Below are positions 24,941 through 33,260 of a DNA stretch of 64,000 nt, in pieces. The DNA lies in contig JAUEPE010000009.1 in assembly GCA_030403585.1 (NCBI GenBank), positions 1 to 64,000 of the forward strand. The letters are read 5' to 3'. Origin of the DNA: Frankia sp. RB7. GTDB taxonomy: Bacteria > Pseudomonadota > Alphaproteobacteria > Rhizobiales > Xanthobacteraceae. Each line of letters starts with the position of its first letter. Position 1 is the first letter of the stretch. The translations under genes were made by a program, and so were the position numbers. Under the pieces are notes generated by a model, which did not search any database, was not told the origin of the DNA, and was given only the letters and a program-made list of their open reading frames with translations.

Positions 24941-27214
24941 TTAGCGGAGCAGCTGCAGCACGCTCTGCTGCGACTGGTTGGCCAGCGACAGCGCGGAGAC
25001 CGCGATCGACTGGCGGGTCGACAGCGCCTGGCTGTTGGCCGCCTCGACGTTGGTATCGGCCAGCGTCAGGTTCGACGAACCGGTCTGCAGCACGTTGATC
25101 AGGTTCTTGTTGAAGTCCTGACGAACCTGCACGACCGAGAGGTTCGAACCGAGGCTCGAGGCTTCCGAACGCAGCGTGCTCGACGCGGCGTTCAGGTTCG
25201 ACAGCACCTTGTTGGTCGCGGAGTTGTCGATGAAGTCGACACCGTTGGTCAACGAGGCGAGGCCCAGACCCTTGGAGTTGTAGGTCACGCCGGTGATGTT
25301 CAGGCTCGACTTGCCGGTCTCGTCGAACGTCAGCTTGAGCTGATCGCCGTTCAGCAGGTTGACACCGTTGAACGAGGAGTCCTGCGAGGTCGAGTCGATC
25401 TGGCTCAGGATGTTGTTGTACTGAGACACCAGGTTCGCACGGGCCGTCTGAGCAACCGTATCCTGGACGGGGCTGGAAGCCGTCGAGAACGTGAGTGCCG
25501 AGGTCAGCGTGCCGCCGATCGAACCACCTGCGCTGCTCGAACCGATGGTCGAGGACGCGTAGTCGTTGGTGGTCGAGACCGTCAGCAGGCCGTTGGAGTC
25601 GATCGTGGCGGTCAGGTTGTTGGCCTGAAGCGCGGAGTTGAGCTGATCGAGCGTCTTGACCGTGCCGTTGGTACCGTCGCCGAAGGTGACGTTGACCGCC
25701 GTGCCGCCGTTGAAGGCGGAGAAGGTCAAGGTCTTGCCGCTGATACCGCCGACGCCGGAGGTGCGGGCCGCAGTGAACGCGGTCGCCGTGCCGGTGTTGC
25801 CGGCGAGGCCGAGCACGTTCAGCGCGTTGCCGGTTCCGGTGACCGACAGGTCGGCATTGACGCCGGTGGACAGCTTGAGCTGGCCGGAGGCGTTGATCGA
25901 CGAGTTGATCTGGCCGCTGGCGGTGCTCAGCGTCGCGGTGCCGGTGGCGCCGATCGAAGCGGTCTGCACGCCGGTGGCAAGGTCGATCGCCTTCAGCACG
26001 TCGTTGACCGAACCGCCCTGGAGATAGACTGTCGAGTTGCCGGCGCCGTCGGTCTGGACGTTGCCGCTGACACCGAAGCCGCTCGGGATCGCCGGGGCAT
26101 TGGACGAGCCTGGGACCGGCGCGTTCTTGAAGGTGATGACATGGCCATCGACGTTCAACGTCGAACCGTCCGAGATCAGCGCGCCCAGCGAGGACGAACT
26201 GGTCGTGCGGGTCGCGGTGACCGTCGCATTGCCGCCACCCGTTGCGGTCGTGAGACCGAGTTCCTTCAGGAAGTCGGCGTTGCCCGTGACGGACAGATCC
26301 GCACCGGTCGAGCTCTTGAGGGTCACGGCACCGCCGGAGACAGCCGACGGCGATGCAGCGGAGGCCGCACCGATGGTCGCGGCACCGCTGGAGATCGTCG
26401 AGGTCTGCACGCCGCTGGCGAGATCGATCGCGGTGAGCACATCGTTGACGGTCGCCAGCGTCGAAGTCGTCGCAGTCGTGCCGAGATAGACAGTGGTGTT
26501 GCCGCTGCCGTCGGTGACGAGGTGACCGCTGACGCCCGAACCGCTCGGAACATCGGTCGAGGCCGGCGCGGTGCCGGCGCGGAAGGTGATGGTCTTGCCG
26601 TTCACCGTCAGCGTGTCGCCATCGGCGGGAGCCGTGGACAGCTTGCCGGCGGCGGTGGTGCCCAGCAGCGTGATTGCGCCCGTCAAGGCGGTCGTGCCGT
26701 CGGATGCGGTCGCGGTATTGCCCGTGTCCGAGCCCTGCGCTGCGCCGAGCGTCGTGGAGCCGCCCGCAGCCGTGGTGCCGCCAGCCGCGCCGTCATACAG
26801 CACGCTGCTCAGCGCGGTCGCGCTGGCAAAGCTGGTCGTGCCGCGCAAATCGGCGGCCGTCGCACCGGAGATCGTGGTGGAGACGTTGGACTTGGTGGAG
26901 TAACCGACCGTGGTCTGGAGCGCCTGGTTGGCGATCGACTTCGCGGAGTCGACCAGCTTCTGGAGCGAGGTGATGCCGGTGTTGGCAGCCTGCAGCACCT
27001 GCACGCCGTTGCCGATGTTGTCGAGGAGGTTGTTGATGTCGCTGGCGCGGTTGTCGAGCGACTGAGCCGTGAAGAAGTTGGTCGGATTGTCCAGGGCCGA
27101 GTTCACGCTCTTGCCCGTCGACAGACGGTTCTGCGTGGTGGCGAGAAGATCAGCGGTGGACTGGAGGGAGAGCAGGTTCTGACGAACCGATGCGGAGAGA
27201 ACGATACCGGACAT
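24941..27214 (-). CDS. fliC: flagellin (757 aa), first-transcribed end of the array
   Basis: This fourth flagellin lies next to flbT. Domain positions are D0/D1 about 1-110, an Ala/Thr/Gly-rich linker, module A 199-325 (GDTLTVNGKTITF to ADFLKELGLTTATG), module B 350-472 (GSTLNVDGHVITF to NALNVLGLAGNTG), module C 490-560 (GKTLTFSAFNGG) and the C-terminal D1/D0 590-757. The leader reads AGAAAGGTAACACCCAATG. In FlaF/FlbT systems flagellin translation is set by proteins acting on this leader, and flbT is divergently placed 320 bases away. Confidence 0.95.
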   Translation of the reverse strand: MSGIVLSASVRQNLLSLQSTADLLATTQNRLSTGKSVNSALDNPTNFFTAQSLDNRASDINNLLDNIGNGVQVLQAANTGITSLQKLVDSAKSIANQALQTTVGYSTKSNVSTTISGATAADLRGTTSFASATALSSVLYDGAAGGTTAAGGSTTLGAAQGSDTGNTATASDGTTALTGAITLLGTTAAGKLSTAPADGDTLTVNGKTITFRAGTAPASTDVPSGSGVSGHLVTDGSGNTTVYLGTTATTSTLATVNDVLTAIDLASGVQTSTISSGAATIGAASAASPSAVSGGAVTLKSSTGADLSVTGNADFLKELGLTTATGGGNATVTATRTTSSSSLGALISDGSTLNVDGHVITFKNAPVPGSSNAPAIPSGFGVSGNVQTDGAGNSTVYLQGGSVNDVLKAIDLATGVQTASIGATGTATLSTASGQINSSINASGQLKLSTGVNADLSVTGTGNALNVLGLAGNTGTATAFTAARTSGVGGISGKTLTFSAFNGGTAVNVTFGDGTNGTVKTLDQLNSALQANNLTATIDSNGLLTVSTTNDYASSTIGSSSAGGSIGGTLTSALTFSTASSPVQDTVAQTARANLVSQYNNILSQIDSTSQDSSFNGVNLLNGDQLKLTFDETGKSSLNITGVTYNSKGLGLASLTNGVDFIDNSATNKVLSNLNAASSTLRSEASSLGSNLSVVQVRQDFNKNLINVLQTGSSNLTLADTNVEAANSQALSTRQSIAVSALSLANQSQQSVLQLLR

Positions 27215-27306
27215 TGGGTGTTACCTTTCTGGTAAACGACGCTACTGTTACGCGTCTACTGGGATCTTGATTGACCCAGCGACCGCCGGACCGTGGCTCC
27301 GAGAAT

Positions 27307-27321
27307 CTAACGAAGCATGAA
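27307..27321 (-). promoter_or_regulatory. CtrA-like box upstream of flagellin at 27214
   Basis: CTAA-CGAAGCA-TGAA lies 93-107 bases before the ATG, in the flagellin-flbT divergent gap. A weak sigma54-like CGGTCCG-GCGG-TCGC also occurs on the minus strand at 27279-27293. Nothing else is recognised in this 320-base gap. Confidence 0.4.
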
Positions 27322-27534
27322 ATGAAAATGGCGCTTTCGCTGAGTCGCAGCGTGATTCGGGCCAGCTAGCCGCGGCCACCGCTCCATCACCGCTCTGCTT
27401 TATCGTTGAAATTATTGGGATTTTTCGTTCCGGCGGCGAAGATTTACAACTCGTTAACTAGTCTTGATGGACTATTGCGGCCTGACCCGCCGCAACACGC
27501 GCTCGGTTACGAAAGCGTTGATGGAGAACAGGCA

Positions 27535-27960
27535 ATGGCCCTCAAGGTCGAGCTCAGGCCGCACGAACGCATCATTGTCGGTAACTGCGTAATCACAAAC
27601 ACCGACCAGCGGGCTCGCCTTCTGATCGATGGCGACAACGTGCCGATCCTGCGCGAGCGCGATATCCTCACGCCCGAGACCGCGGATACGCCCGCCAAGC
27701 TCGTCTATCTGGCAGTCCAGCTCATGTACATCTCGCCGGACCCCCAGACCCAGCACGGCACCTATTTTAACCTGGTGCGCGACATCGTCACCGCCGTGCC
27801 GAGCTCCTGGCCGATCATAGAGGCCATCAACAACAACATCCTCAACGGCGACCTCTACCGGGCGCTGAAGGATGCCCGCAAGCTGATCGCCTATGAAGAA
27901 AAGCTGCGCGACCAATACAACGCCGCACATCCGGACAGCGACGTCAGCACGGCCGCCTGA
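27535..27960 (+). CDS. flbT: flagellin mRNA regulator FlbT
   Basis: FlbT binds flagellin mRNA leaders and represses translation in Caulobacter, or activates flagellin in some other alphaproteobacteria. The ATG at 27535, preceded by GGAGAA, gives the usual 141-residue length and family start MALKVELRPHERIIVGNCV. Other signatures are NGDLYRALKDARKLIAYEE at the C-terminal end and LVYLAVQLMYISPD in the middle. It is divergent from the flagellin array and convergent with the PLP decarboxylase gene, with a shared hairpin between them. Confidence 0.94.
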   Translation: MALKVELRPHERIIVGNCVITNTDQRARLLIDGDNVPILRERDILTPETADTPAKLVYLAVQLMYISPDPQTQHGTYFNLVRDIVTAVPSSWPIIEAINNNILNGDLYRALKDARKLIAYEEKLRDQYNAAHPDSDVSTAA

Positions 27961-27992
27961 TTCAAGATCTCACCTGGAGACCCGCTCAAACG

Positions 27993-28025
27993 ACAACGGC
28001 CCCGGATCGTCTCCGGGGCCGTTGT
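27993..28025. terminator. bidirectional terminator between flbT and decarboxylase operon
   Basis: ACAACGGCCCCGG and its complement form a 13-base stem around ATCGTCT. It lies between two convergent genes and can serve both. Confidence 0.75.
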
Positions 28026-28043
28026 GGTTTCAGCGGGTCGCTT

Positions 28044-29540
28044 TTACTGCGCCGCGAGCGGCGGCGCGTCGACCTCGATCAATCCGCCGGTCCGCCGCGT
28101 ACCGAATCTGATCACGGCCGACACCAGCGCGTCGATATCCGTCTCCGCGGTGCGATGATTGACGATCGCCGCGCGGATCGCGAACCTGCCGTCCAGCGTC
28201 GTGCTCGACGGTGCGGCAATGCCGGACTCCTGGACATCGGCGACGATCTCGCGATTGATCGCATCGTCGGCGCGATAGCGGAAGCAGACGATGTTGAGAT
28301 TGACCGGCGCGAGCAGTTCGAGCCGGGGCTCGGCGAGCACCCGCGTCTCGAGATATCTTGCGAGCGCGCAGCTGCGCGCAATCACCGCACCCAGCCGGTC
28401 GGTGCCGAATGTCTTCAGCGTGAACCACGTCTTCAGCGCGCGGAAACCGCGCGACAGATCCGGACCGAGATCGCACGGCCAGACGGCACCGGCCGCAAGC
28501 CCCCTCGCCTCGCGGCTCAGATAGGCCGCCGGCTGCGCAAAGGCCTGCCGATGCCGTTCGCCGTCGCGCACCAGCAGGAAGCCGGCATCATAGGGCACCT
28601 GCCCCCATTTGTGGAAGTCGAGCGCGATCGAATCCGCGAGCTCGATGCCTTCAAGCAACGGCGCAAGCTCAGGCGAGAGGATCGCGAGCGCACCGAAGGC
28701 GCCATCGACGTGAAACCAGATTCCCTCCTCGCGGCATAGATCCGCGATTGCCTTGAGATCGTCGATCGCGCCGATGTCGACGGTGCCGGCCGATGCCGTG
28801 ACCAGGAACGGCTTGAAGCCGACCTCGCGATCGATCGCGATCTGCGCGCGCAGCGCTGCGATGTCGATGCGATGATCGGCATCGACATCGATCTTGCGCA
28901 GCGCATCGGTGCCGAAGCCTGCGATGTCCATCGCGCGGGAGATGCAGCCATGCGCAGCCTTCGACGCGTAGGCCGTGAGCAGTGTACCGTCATTGCCGAT
29001 GCCGTGTTGCCGCGCCAGCGCGCCGAGTGCGCTCGTACGCGCAACCAGCACCGCCATCAGATTGGCCATCGACGTACCGGTGACGAAAATGCCGCTCGCG
29101 CCCTGCGGAAAGCCGAACAGGCCGCGCATCCACCCGACGATCTGACGCTCGACCTCGATCGGCATGTGATCGCGACCGCCGAGATTGGCATTGAGGCCGG
29201 CCGCGAGCATCTCCGCGACCATGCCGACGGCGGTGCCGCCGCCGTGCACCCAGCCCATGAAGCCGGGATGAACATTGCCGGTCGCGTAAGGCGCGACGTG
29301 CTCGGAGAATTCGCGGTAGACGTCCGCGAGAGACGTCGCTTCGCGCGGCACCTCGGTCCGGATTGCTGCGCGAACCTCGTCGGGGATCGGCTGCCAGACC
29401 GAACGCGCGCGGACATTGGCGATGCCGTCGATCGCCTCGTCCAGCATGCGATGTGCGAGTGCACGAAACTCGCTCCAGTCCTGCGGATCGAGCGATCCGT
29501 TCGTGACGGAGGAATGCGTGTTGCGGATGATCTCGTTCAT
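28044..29540 (-). CDS. PLP-dependent group II amino-acid decarboxylase family protein
   Basis: This 498-residue protein belongs to the aromatic-L-amino-acid/tyrosine/glutamate decarboxylase family. It has the substrate-side motif GNVHPGFMGWVHGGGT (about residues 90-105), the PLP-phosphate region TGTSMANLMA, the PLP-ring Asp in HVDGAFGA and the Schiff-base Lys in DFHKWGQVPYD. The ATG at 29540 overlaps the stop of the upstream ATP-grasp gene (ATGA). The longer frame beyond it is shadow. It is the last gene of a four-gene operon beside flbT. The substrate is not predictable from the sequence; the product would be an amine. Confidence 0.85.
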   Translation of the reverse strand: MNEIIRNTHSSVTNGSLDPQDWSEFRALAHRMLDEAIDGIANVRARSVWQPIPDEVRAAIRTEVPREATSLADVYREFSEHVAPYATGNVHPGFMGWVHGGGTAVGMVAEMLAAGLNANLGGRDHMPIEVERQIVGWMRGLFGFPQGASGIFVTGTSMANLMAVLVARTSALGALARQHGIGNDGTLLTAYASKAAHGCISRAMDIAGFGTDALRKIDVDADHRIDIAALRAQIAIDREVGFKPFLVTASAGTVDIGAIDDLKAIADLCREEGIWFHVDGAFGALAILSPELAPLLEGIELADSIALDFHKWGQVPYDAGFLLVRDGERHRQAFAQPAAYLSREARGLAAGAVWPCDLGPDLSRGFRALKTWFTLKTFGTDRLGAVIARSCALARYLETRVLAEPRLELLAPVNLNIVCFRYRADDAINREIVADVQESGIAAPSSTTLDGRFAIRAAIVNHRTAETDIDALVSAVIRFGTRRTGGLIEVDAPPLAAQ

Positions 29541-30772
29541 GCTGCGCTCCCCACACCCGCTTTTGCATGCCGCGACAGCATCGCGGTGAACGCGGCAAAT
29601 ATCTTGCGCATCTGCGGCGGCTTGTATGGAAACACGACCGGCGAATCCATGTTGTGCACGACGGCGGTATTGTCGGCCTCGAACACCAGAAGCTCGCCGT
29701 TCTGGTTCTCGGCGCAATCGACGATGAAATAATCGAGGCCGACGCGCCGGCTCATTTCGTCGAGCGCATTCTTGTGACGTGCGGCGAAGGCGCGATCGAA
29801 ATCCTGCATGAAGATGGCTTCTTCGGCGCGCTTCTCCTCGCTGAACGCCATGTAGGCGTTGAGATACCAGATGTCCCAGCGATCGGCGATCGCCATGTGG
29901 CAAGCATAAGGCTTGCCATCGACCATGGTGAGGCGAATTTTGCGAAAGAGCCCGTCGGGGTTCGCGTAGTTGACGAAACGCGCGACGAAAAAATCCTGCT
30001 CCTGCCGCTCGGCAAGATACGCCCCGAGCGCCGCCGCATCGTCGATCTTCGCAAGCCCAACTCCGGCATGCGTGCCGCGCGGCCGTACGATCATCGGAAA
30101 GTGCAATTCGCCCGAGATCTCCGCGCAAACGATCCGCCCTTCCGAGAGCGCGGTCAATTGCGCACGCGTCGCGTTGGCGGTCACGGGAATATCGAGACCG
30201 GGGATATCGGCCAGCAACCGATAGAGCTTGTCGCGATCAAGATTGCCGATCCGCTCGGGGCGATTGAGCAGCGGTCGCGGCCAGCGCGGCGCGGCTTTCT
30301 CGATCATTGCAAGGGCTTCGCGGCATTCCTCGGAGTCGGATGCGACCACGATGGCAACGTCGTGATCAGGCAGCGTTTCCGGCAGGCCCTTGTCCTTGGT
30401 CACATAGAGCGTCAGGAGCTCGATATCGGAGCCCTCGAGCAAAAATTCGATCGGCGTGTTGCCGCCCATGTCGATGTCGGCCGCAAGCGCAAGCACGCGC
30501 AAGCCCGGCTTCGGCACTGCGGCGGGCGTGCGAAACAACTGGTGGAAGGAGAGCACCTCGGACTGGATCACAAGTCCTGCTTCCTTCTCGCCCATCAGCT
30601 GGGCAATCAGCGACAGATCGAGGCCTTCACCCGCCTGCGCCGTCCCCTCCGCGATCCGCGCCAGCAGCCGCTCGCGCAACGGGTGCAGATCGATGCCCTC
30701 GAAGGCCTGGCGCGTCAAATGCGCAAAGCCGATACGGTCGGCAAAGTTCGGAACGGTAAGCGGATGCAACAT
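29537..30772 (-). CDS. ATP-grasp family protein
   Basis: The ATG at 30772 is chosen because AGGTG lies five bases before it and the gene then starts 17 bases after the previous stop. The 411-residue protein has an N-terminal domain of about 170 residues that is not recognised, then ATP-grasp features: FPMIVRPRGTHAGVGLAKI (glycine-rich ATP loop), IRLTMVDGKPYACHMAI and, near the end, LVFEADNTAVVHNMD with acidic and Asn residues in the metal-binding position. ATP-grasp enzymes join a carboxylate to an amine or similar nucleophile via an acyl phosphate. It overlaps the decarboxylase gene by four bases. Substrates unknown. Confidence 0.72.
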   Translation of the reverse strand: MLHPLTVPNFADRIGFAHLTRQAFEGIDLHPLRERLLARIAEGTAQAGEGLDLSLIAQLMGEKEAGLVIQSEVLSFHQLFRTPAAVPKPGLRVLALAADIDMGGNTPIEFLLEGSDIELLTLYVTKDKGLPETLPDHDVAIVVASDSEECREALAMIEKAAPRWPRPLLNRPERIGNLDRDKLYRLLADIPGLDIPVTANATRAQLTALSEGRIVCAEISGELHFPMIVRPRGTHAGVGLAKIDDAAALGAYLAERQEQDFFVARFVNYANPDGLFRKIRLTMVDGKPYACHMAIADRWDIWYLNAYMAFSEEKRAEEAIFMQDFDRAFAARHKNALDEMSRRVGLDYFIVDCAENQNGELLVFEADNTAVVHNMDSPVVFPYKPPQMRKIFAAFTAMLSRHAKAGVGSAA

Positions 30773-30788
30773 CTCACACCTATAAGGG

Positions 30789-32393
30789 CTACGCCGGCAC
30801 AGCGGCGGTATGGTCAAGCAGCAGCTCGGTCTTCACCAGGACGTGGGCGATGCGATCGAGGATGTGCTGCACATTGCGTTGCGCTTGCGCGCCGTCGGCC
30901 GACCAGGCGTCGGTGACGAGCCGCGCGCCGATGCACAGGCGCAGCGCGGCCTGCGGCACGCTGTCCGGTTGCTCCAGCCGCACCGGCTGGCCGACGAGAC
31001 AGCGCTGTGCAGCAACCTGCCGGTCCGCCGCGCTCCCGACGATGTCGTCGTTCATGTCGCGCGCCAGCGCGCGATGAACCGTGCTGGTGTCGGCGATGGA
31101 CACCGGCTTGCCGCTCCGAAGCAGCGTGAATGGAAAGATCGTACGCTGCGCGAATTCCTCGTCGTCCGCATCCGCCTTGTCGAAGGCTGCCGGCACGGCG
31201 CGCAGCGACGGCGACAACGCGATCATGCTGTCGATGCCGGCCGCGAGCTCGGCCAGCGCCTTGGCTCGGAACGCCCCGGGCACGGCGTAGTAATTGCCGA
31301 TCTCGGCCAGCGCCGCTTCCCAGCGCAACCATTGGCCGAAATTCGGACGACGTTCGAAGCGCGAGCGGAGCGCCGTCCACGCCATCGGCCAGTCGCAGCG
31401 GCCGACATAGTCGAACAAGCCCGGCGCGATCCCTTCGATCCGGTCGAGCGCGCGCGACATGCCCTTCGGCACCAGCACCGCACCGCTGAAGGCGGGCCCG
31501 CCAAAGAACTTCGATCCGGTCATCAGCACCGTGTAGCCGCGATCGAGATAGGAGCGCAGCCGGCGGCGGCCGAGCCGCGCCTGACAGGCATCGACGACGA
31601 CCTGAACCTTGCGTGGCCAGCGTCGCGCGATCTCATCGAGACAGGCGGCACTCGGCGCACGCCAGCCGAGCTTTGACGAATCCATAATGTGCAACAGAAC
31701 GCGCCGGCCTTGCGCGAGGCTGTCCTCGATTGCACGCATGACCTCGGCATCCGCGTCAGCGCGCATCGCGAGGCCGGACGTGGCGTCGAGCAGTGGTATG
31801 GCGATGCTGTCGCCGGCGAGACCCGCGATCGCAGCGTCCTTGCGCACCGCAACGCCGCTCGCCGTCATCGTGCTGAAATGGTGCCCGCGCGCGGTATGCG
31901 CCGTGCCGCTGCCGGTCTGATCGGCGCCGACCACGATGGACACTGGCGGTCCGCCGAGCACCGCGTGCGCCAGGAACAGGGCATGGAGCTGGGAGTCCGT
32001 GCCCGATGGCGAGAACACGACATCGACGCGCGGCGGGAGCCGGAAGTGACCGCGCAATTCGTCGCGCATGTCCTCGCAGCGCCGGTCGAATGCGATTTCG
32101 ACCTCGTCGAACAGCGATTTGCGGACCAGTTCCTCGCGCGCCAGCGCAGCGCGATCATAGGCGGCCTGCGAGATCGACGACGCCGTCGATGAGGCGAAAT
32201 TCCAGATCTCGGGTTCGGGAGACGACGCGCAGCCATAGGCATTGACGCGATCTCTGGGATCGAGCGCCAGCCGCTGGTCTCCGCCGGAGACGAGCAGCGT
32301 ATCCAGCGGCGTAAAGAGATCGCGCAGGCGATGGCGCGAGCCGCCCTCGGACGCTCGCTCGATCTCTGACAGGCGGGATGCGCCGATGCTCAT
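30789..32393 (-). CDS. fold-type I PLP-dependent enzyme (aminotransferase class V-like), function unknown
   Basis: This 534-residue protein has a PLP-enzyme core: VFSPSGTDSQLHALFLA (PLP-phosphate and SxTE-like region, about residues 130-150), VVVDACQARLG (ring-stacking Asp) and VLMTGSKFFGGPAFSGA (putative Schiff-base Lys in GSKFFGGP). The order resembles class V aminotransferases and cysteine desulfurases, but length and flanks differ, and the C-terminal 150 residues form an extra region with SIADTSTVHRALARDMND. It begins 10 bases after the glycosyltransferase-like gene and is followed 16 bases later by the ATP-grasp gene. Reaction unknown. Confidence 0.72.
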   Translation of the reverse strand: MSIGASRLSEIERASEGGSRHRLRDLFTPLDTLLVSGGDQRLALDPRDRVNAYGCASSPEPEIWNFASSTASSISQAAYDRAALAREELVRKSLFDEVEIAFDRRCEDMRDELRGHFRLPPRVDVVFSPSGTDSQLHALFLAHAVLGGPPVSIVVGADQTGSGTAHTARGHHFSTMTASGVAVRKDAAIAGLAGDSIAIPLLDATSGLAMRADADAEVMRAIEDSLAQGRRVLLHIMDSSKLGWRAPSAACLDEIARRWPRKVQVVVDACQARLGRRRLRSYLDRGYTVLMTGSKFFGGPAFSGAVLVPKGMSRALDRIEGIAPGLFDYVGRCDWPMAWTALRSRFERRPNFGQWLRWEAALAEIGNYYAVPGAFRAKALAELAAGIDSMIALSPSLRAVPAAFDKADADDEEFAQRTIFPFTLLRSGKPVSIADTSTVHRALARDMNDDIVGSAADRQVAAQRCLVGQPVRLEQPDSVPQAALRLCIGARLVTDAWSADGAQAQRNVQHILDRIAHVLVKTELLLDHTAAVPA

Positions 32394-32403
32394 CCCGACA
32401 GGC

Positions 32404-33186
32404 TCACGCCGCGTCAGCCGCCGCCGCAGGGGCCGGCGCGAATTGCGAGGCGATATCGCCGTGGAACACGGACGGACCGACGTGGTCGAGCGAGCTCTGG
32501 ATGTCGGCCCAGATCTCGCCGCCGATATCGGTCCAGCGCTTGCAGAAGGCGAAGTCTTCCGAGAGATACGTGCCGGTCGTCGGATCGATCATGCATTCGA
32601 ACAGCGCGAACCGGTTCTGGCTCGCGACGAGCGAGTCATGCGAATGCTCGCGGAAGAATTGCAGATGGGCGTAGTCCGGATGGCGGCACATCGCCTCCAG
32701 CGCCTGACGCCGGATCATCAGGAAGCCGGTGCCAGCATAGCGCACGCGGGTAAAGCCGTTGACCACCACGATGCGGTCGGGATCCTCGATCTCGAGCACG
32801 TAATCGAGCGAGGCAGCCGTAACGTCGGTCCGGCCGGCCTTGATCGCGCGCGTCGCCTTGTCCCAATTGACCCGCTTGATCGGATAGCAGCCGGCGACGA
32901 CGTCGGCGCCGGATTCGATCAGCCTGAACACCTGCTCCGGCTTGAAGCCGATATCGGCATCGATGAACAGGAAATGCGTCGCGTCCGGGTCGTCCAGGAA
33001 CATCGCGACCAGATTGGCCCGCGCGCGCGTGATCAGCGCGTCGCCGTCGCGCAAGTGCACCTTGAGCCCGAGATTGGACATGCCGTGCACGGCGCGCTGG
33101 AGCGCGAAGATCGAGCTCGCGTAGATACTCGACACCTGCCCGCCGAAGCACGGCGTGGCCACCACCAGTTGCATCTTGTCCGACAT
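32404..33186 (-). CDS. glycosyltransferase-like (GT-A fold) protein, first gene of the operon
   Basis: The ATG at 33186 is chosen over a TTG at 33210 because GGAG precedes it. The 260-residue protein has an N-terminal VVATPCFGGQV strand-loop, RDGDALITRARANL, and FLFIDADIGF with the DxD metal/nucleotide-sugar motif (about residues 73-82). RIVVVNGFTRVRYAGTGFLM, LSEDFAFCKRW and WADIQSSLDHVG follow, as in GT-A transferases. No signal or membrane helix is seen, so it would act in the cytoplasm. A perfect CtrA box lies 53 bases upstream and flgL ends just beyond it. Transfer of sugar to a flagellar protein or to the operon's product is possible but unproven. Confidence 0.75.
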   Translation of the reverse strand: MSDKMQLVVATPCFGGQVSSIYASSIFALQRAVHGMSNLGLKVHLRDGDALITRARANLVAMFLDDPDATHFLFIDADIGFKPEQVFRLIESGADVVAGCYPIKRVNWDKATRAIKAGRTDVTAASLDYVLEIEDPDRIVVVNGFTRVRYAGTGFLMIRRQALEAMCRHPDYAHLQFFREHSHDSLVASQNRFALFECMIDPTTGTYLSEDFAFCKRWTDIGGEIWADIQSSLDHVGPSVFHGDIASQFAPAPAAAADAA

Positions 33187-33238
33187 CGACGGCTCCGCGC
33201 GCCCGCTCAAATCCTCACCAAGAGGTAAACAGGCATGG

Positions 33239-33253
33239 TTAACGGCGCCTTAA
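33239..33253 (-). promoter_or_regulatory. perfect CtrA box upstream of four-gene metabolic operon
   Basis: TTAA-CGGCGCC-TTAA is an exact TTAA-N7-TTAA match preceded by ATGG, as at the flagellin box. It lies between the flgL stop and the glycosyltransferase-like start, both on the minus strand, so the operon can be transcribed independently of flgL. Confidence 0.6.
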
Positions 33254-33260
33254 TGCGCCC

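Noticed and set aside
17218..27214. Regular repeats in the flagellin array as a possible CRISPR
   Set aside because: The repeats are in-frame protein modules and whole-gene duplications, without short identical direct repeats and unique spacers.
24923..27235. 770-codon plus-strand open frame opposite a flagellin gene
   Set aside because: It is the antisense shadow of a GC-rich flagellin; the residues are Arg/Gly/Val-rich with no fold, and similar shadows occur opposite the other flagellins.
28044..30128. N-terminal extension of the PLP decarboxylase to a 694-codon frame
   Set aside because: The extra codons overlap the ATP-grasp gene out of frame; the coupled ATG at 29540 gives the family length.
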